From NCBI GenBank assembly GCA_021852225.1, contig JAJZOA010000371.1:1-6080 (forward strand): a DNA stretch of 6,080 bases, given 5' to 3'. Made by a program: the position numbers and the translations under genes. The notes under the pieces are model-generated. The model was not told the DNA's origin, ran no database searches, and saw nothing but the letters and a program-made list of their open reading frames with translations. Positions within the stretch are counted from its first letter, which is position 1. Every line of letters starts with the position of its first letter. This stretch comes from Planctomycetota bacterium. Lineage in GTDB: Bacteria > Planctomycetota > Phycisphaerae > WQYP01. Shown piece by piece: positions 5,469 to 6,080 of this stretch.

Positions 5469-5641
5469 TTATAGTTTCGCTGTTCGCCATTGGCCCCTCA
5501 GATGTGGAACTTCCAGATTAGAACCCTCCGGTGGTGAGCTGATTAGTAACTCGGAGAACTTCTGTCAGCGTTTGGCTTTAGGTTCCCACTTCTTTACTGA
5601 AACGATCACGACCGTGGGCTGTCCGCGGCGCGGCACCAATC
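5469..5641 (-). pseudogene. Truncated Phd/YefM-type antitoxin remnant
   Basis: Upstream of the toxin relic the - strand reads VPRRGQPTVVIVSVKKWEP, a TGA at 5565-5567, then QKFSELLISSPPEGSNLEV and a TAA at 5469-5471. This matches the second half of Phd/YefM antitoxins as paired with VapC/FitB: the RGkPvavlvS.eeyE strand-helix, then the toxin-wrapping tail with S..ell..SP..gs.Le. The frame is unbroken except for the one stop. The DNA-binding N-terminal half (about 35-40 residues) is absent: antitoxin sequence ends where the second 71-bp repeat begins at 5642, and I find no N-terminal half beyond the repeat. Intact relatives neutralise the toxin and repress the operon; this copy can do neither. 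Confidence 0.7.
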
Positions 5642-5712
5642 GGCAGTCAGTCCCTGGCCAGATTCGCCCCAAGCGCCACCCAAGATGCCTGCGGCACATG
5701 GGCACCGGTGTG
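5642..5712 (+). repeat. 71-bp direct repeat, copy 2 (right border of accessory block)
   Basis: Exact copy of 3009-3079 in the same orientation. On its left it abuts the truncated antitoxin; on its right the sequence differs from that following copy 1. The two copies enclose 2,562 bp holding the ATPase-DUF4276 operon and the toxin-antitoxin relic. Confidence 0.9.
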
Positions 5713-6053
5713 GTGGTTGGGGGCCTGGCCGGCGTTTGCCGGGCAAGAGGGCCGAACGCCAAAAGGCTGTGGGGAATGTGCCGCGAGCTAATCATCCCGC
5801 TCATTGATGGCTCTACGTTCTACTGTTCAACTATCTCTTGATCTGCATTACCGCGGCAACGCTCGCGGGCAAATTCGCAGTCGGCATTGGCTTCCTCCAA
5901 CCAGATCGGAGGATGGTCGTCATCTGATGGGACCGGTGCCTGCGACGCAGCGTTATCCGCATCATAAGCTCCCCCCGAACCATCTGCGCCGCCAGTACCA
6001 TTAGAAACTATCTCAAAAGAGGGTTTTCCGTTACAATCATGACCGGTATTAAG
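5713..6053. other. Gap without a convincing gene
   Basis: No recognisable protein or RNA gene. There is a small CCGGC-GTTT-GCCGG hairpin at 5729-5742. A TTG-initiated 84-codon frame on the - strand (5820-6074) is acidic and Gly/Ala/Asp-rich, but it has no ribosome site or family match and covers the start region of the next gene. TACAAT at 6032-6037 could be a -10 element for that gene, but no good -35 partner is seen. Confidence 0.4.
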
Positions 6054-6060
6054 AAAGGAG
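6054..6060 (+). promoter_or_regulatory. Strong ribosome binding site for the gene leaving the window
   Basis: AAAGGAG, 6 nt before the ATG at 6067. The earlier ATG at 6063 is only 2 nt away and meets a stop after five codons, so 6067 is the likely start. Confidence 0.55.
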
Positions 6061-6066
6061 CCATGG

Positions 6067-6080
6067 ATGGCCAAGCGTAA
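6067..6080 (+). CDS. Start of an unknown gene, cut by the window end
   Basis: ATG GCC AAG CGT begins a protein MAKR..., preceded by a strong AAAGGAG at good spacing. Only four full codons are visible, so neither family nor function can be stated. It is outside the repeat-bracketed block. Confidence 0.45.

Larger units (their letters stand above)
5070..5490 (-). pseudogene. Decayed VapC/FitB-like PIN-domain toxin
   Basis: From the ATG at 5490 the - strand reads FPLDVNVIFELARHG, then FISVVVMAEPHWG, matching the opening of FitB/VapC PIN ribonucleases (lLDTNViSEL..., ISvvTlAELryG) with the first acidic residues kept. In the G5 run at 5332-5336 one extra G shifts the frame. The next frame continues the family pattern: ARLPEGTNRSRL, LSESLPDQFDERI, and further on GGPPAIES. 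That frame has stops at 5283-5285 (TGA), 5211-5213 (TAG) and 5196-5198 (TAA). The final stop at 5070-5072 would give about 140 residues, the normal VapC length, although the last 25 residues fit poorly. Intact relatives cleave RNA, often tRNA, when freed from antitoxin. This copy is dead. Its start overlaps the antitoxin end by 22 nt, the usual toxin-antitoxin arrangement. Confidence 0.75.

Noticed and set aside
5305..5841. 178-codon + strand frame spanning the second repeat.
   Set aside because: It is antisense to the toxin-antitoxin relic, which explains the sequence better. Part of it is the repeat, which also sits in an unrelated frame near copy 1.
5820..6074. 84-codon acidic frame on the - strand starting at TTG.
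   Set aside because: No ribosome binding site or family, and it runs over the strong ribosome site and start of the next + strand gene.
1..6080. CRISPR array, tRNA or rRNA.
   Set aside because: No regularly spaced repeats, and no tRNA or rRNA-like sequence noticed on either strand.

Overview
This 6.1 kb window is a bacterial chromosome segment of moderate-to-high GC. No feature fixes the taxon. The mix of a YceI-like secreted protein, a stand-alone YtrA-type GntR regulator, a CPBP membrane protease, decayed mobile and toxin-antitoxin genes and wide intergenic gaps would fit an environmental bacterium, possibly a planctomycete, but that is a weak guess.

Layout. (1) At 3-181 is the decayed 3' end of an IS3-family orfA, with an A7G slippery run, followed by a terminator-like hairpin (410-437). 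(2) At 527-1304 is a promoter and a secreted YceI-domain protein on the + strand. (3) At 1196-2885 two genes lie on the - strand: a CPBP (CAAX-type) intramembrane protease with its own promoter, then a short GntR/YtrA-type repressor. A perfect 15-bp palindrome abuts the repressor's coding region, and its 3' end runs antisense into yceI. (4) At 3009-5712 is an accessory block bracketed by two identical 71-bp direct repeats. It holds a two-gene + strand operon, an SMC/OLD-like AAA ATPase followed by a DUF4276 protein with a 4-nt stop/start overlap. It also holds, on the - strand, a decayed Phd/YefM-VapC (FitAB-like) toxin-antitoxin pair. (5) After the second repeat comes about 350 bp without a convincing gene, then a strong ribosome binding site and the first codons of a gene that leaves the window.

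How they fit together. The ATPase/DUF4276 pair has the architecture of nuclease-plus-ATPase conflict modules such as OLD and PARIS: an ABC-type ATPase with all its motifs, and a small partner whose N-terminus resembles a Toprim glutamate motif. Its position next to a dead toxin-antitoxin pair and between long direct repeats suggests a mobile or deletable defence-type island. The toxin remnant has a single-G insertion frameshift plus three in-frame stops. The antitoxin has one in-frame stop and lost its N-terminal half exactly at the repeat boundary. The yceI, regulator and protease genes look like resident genes outside the island.
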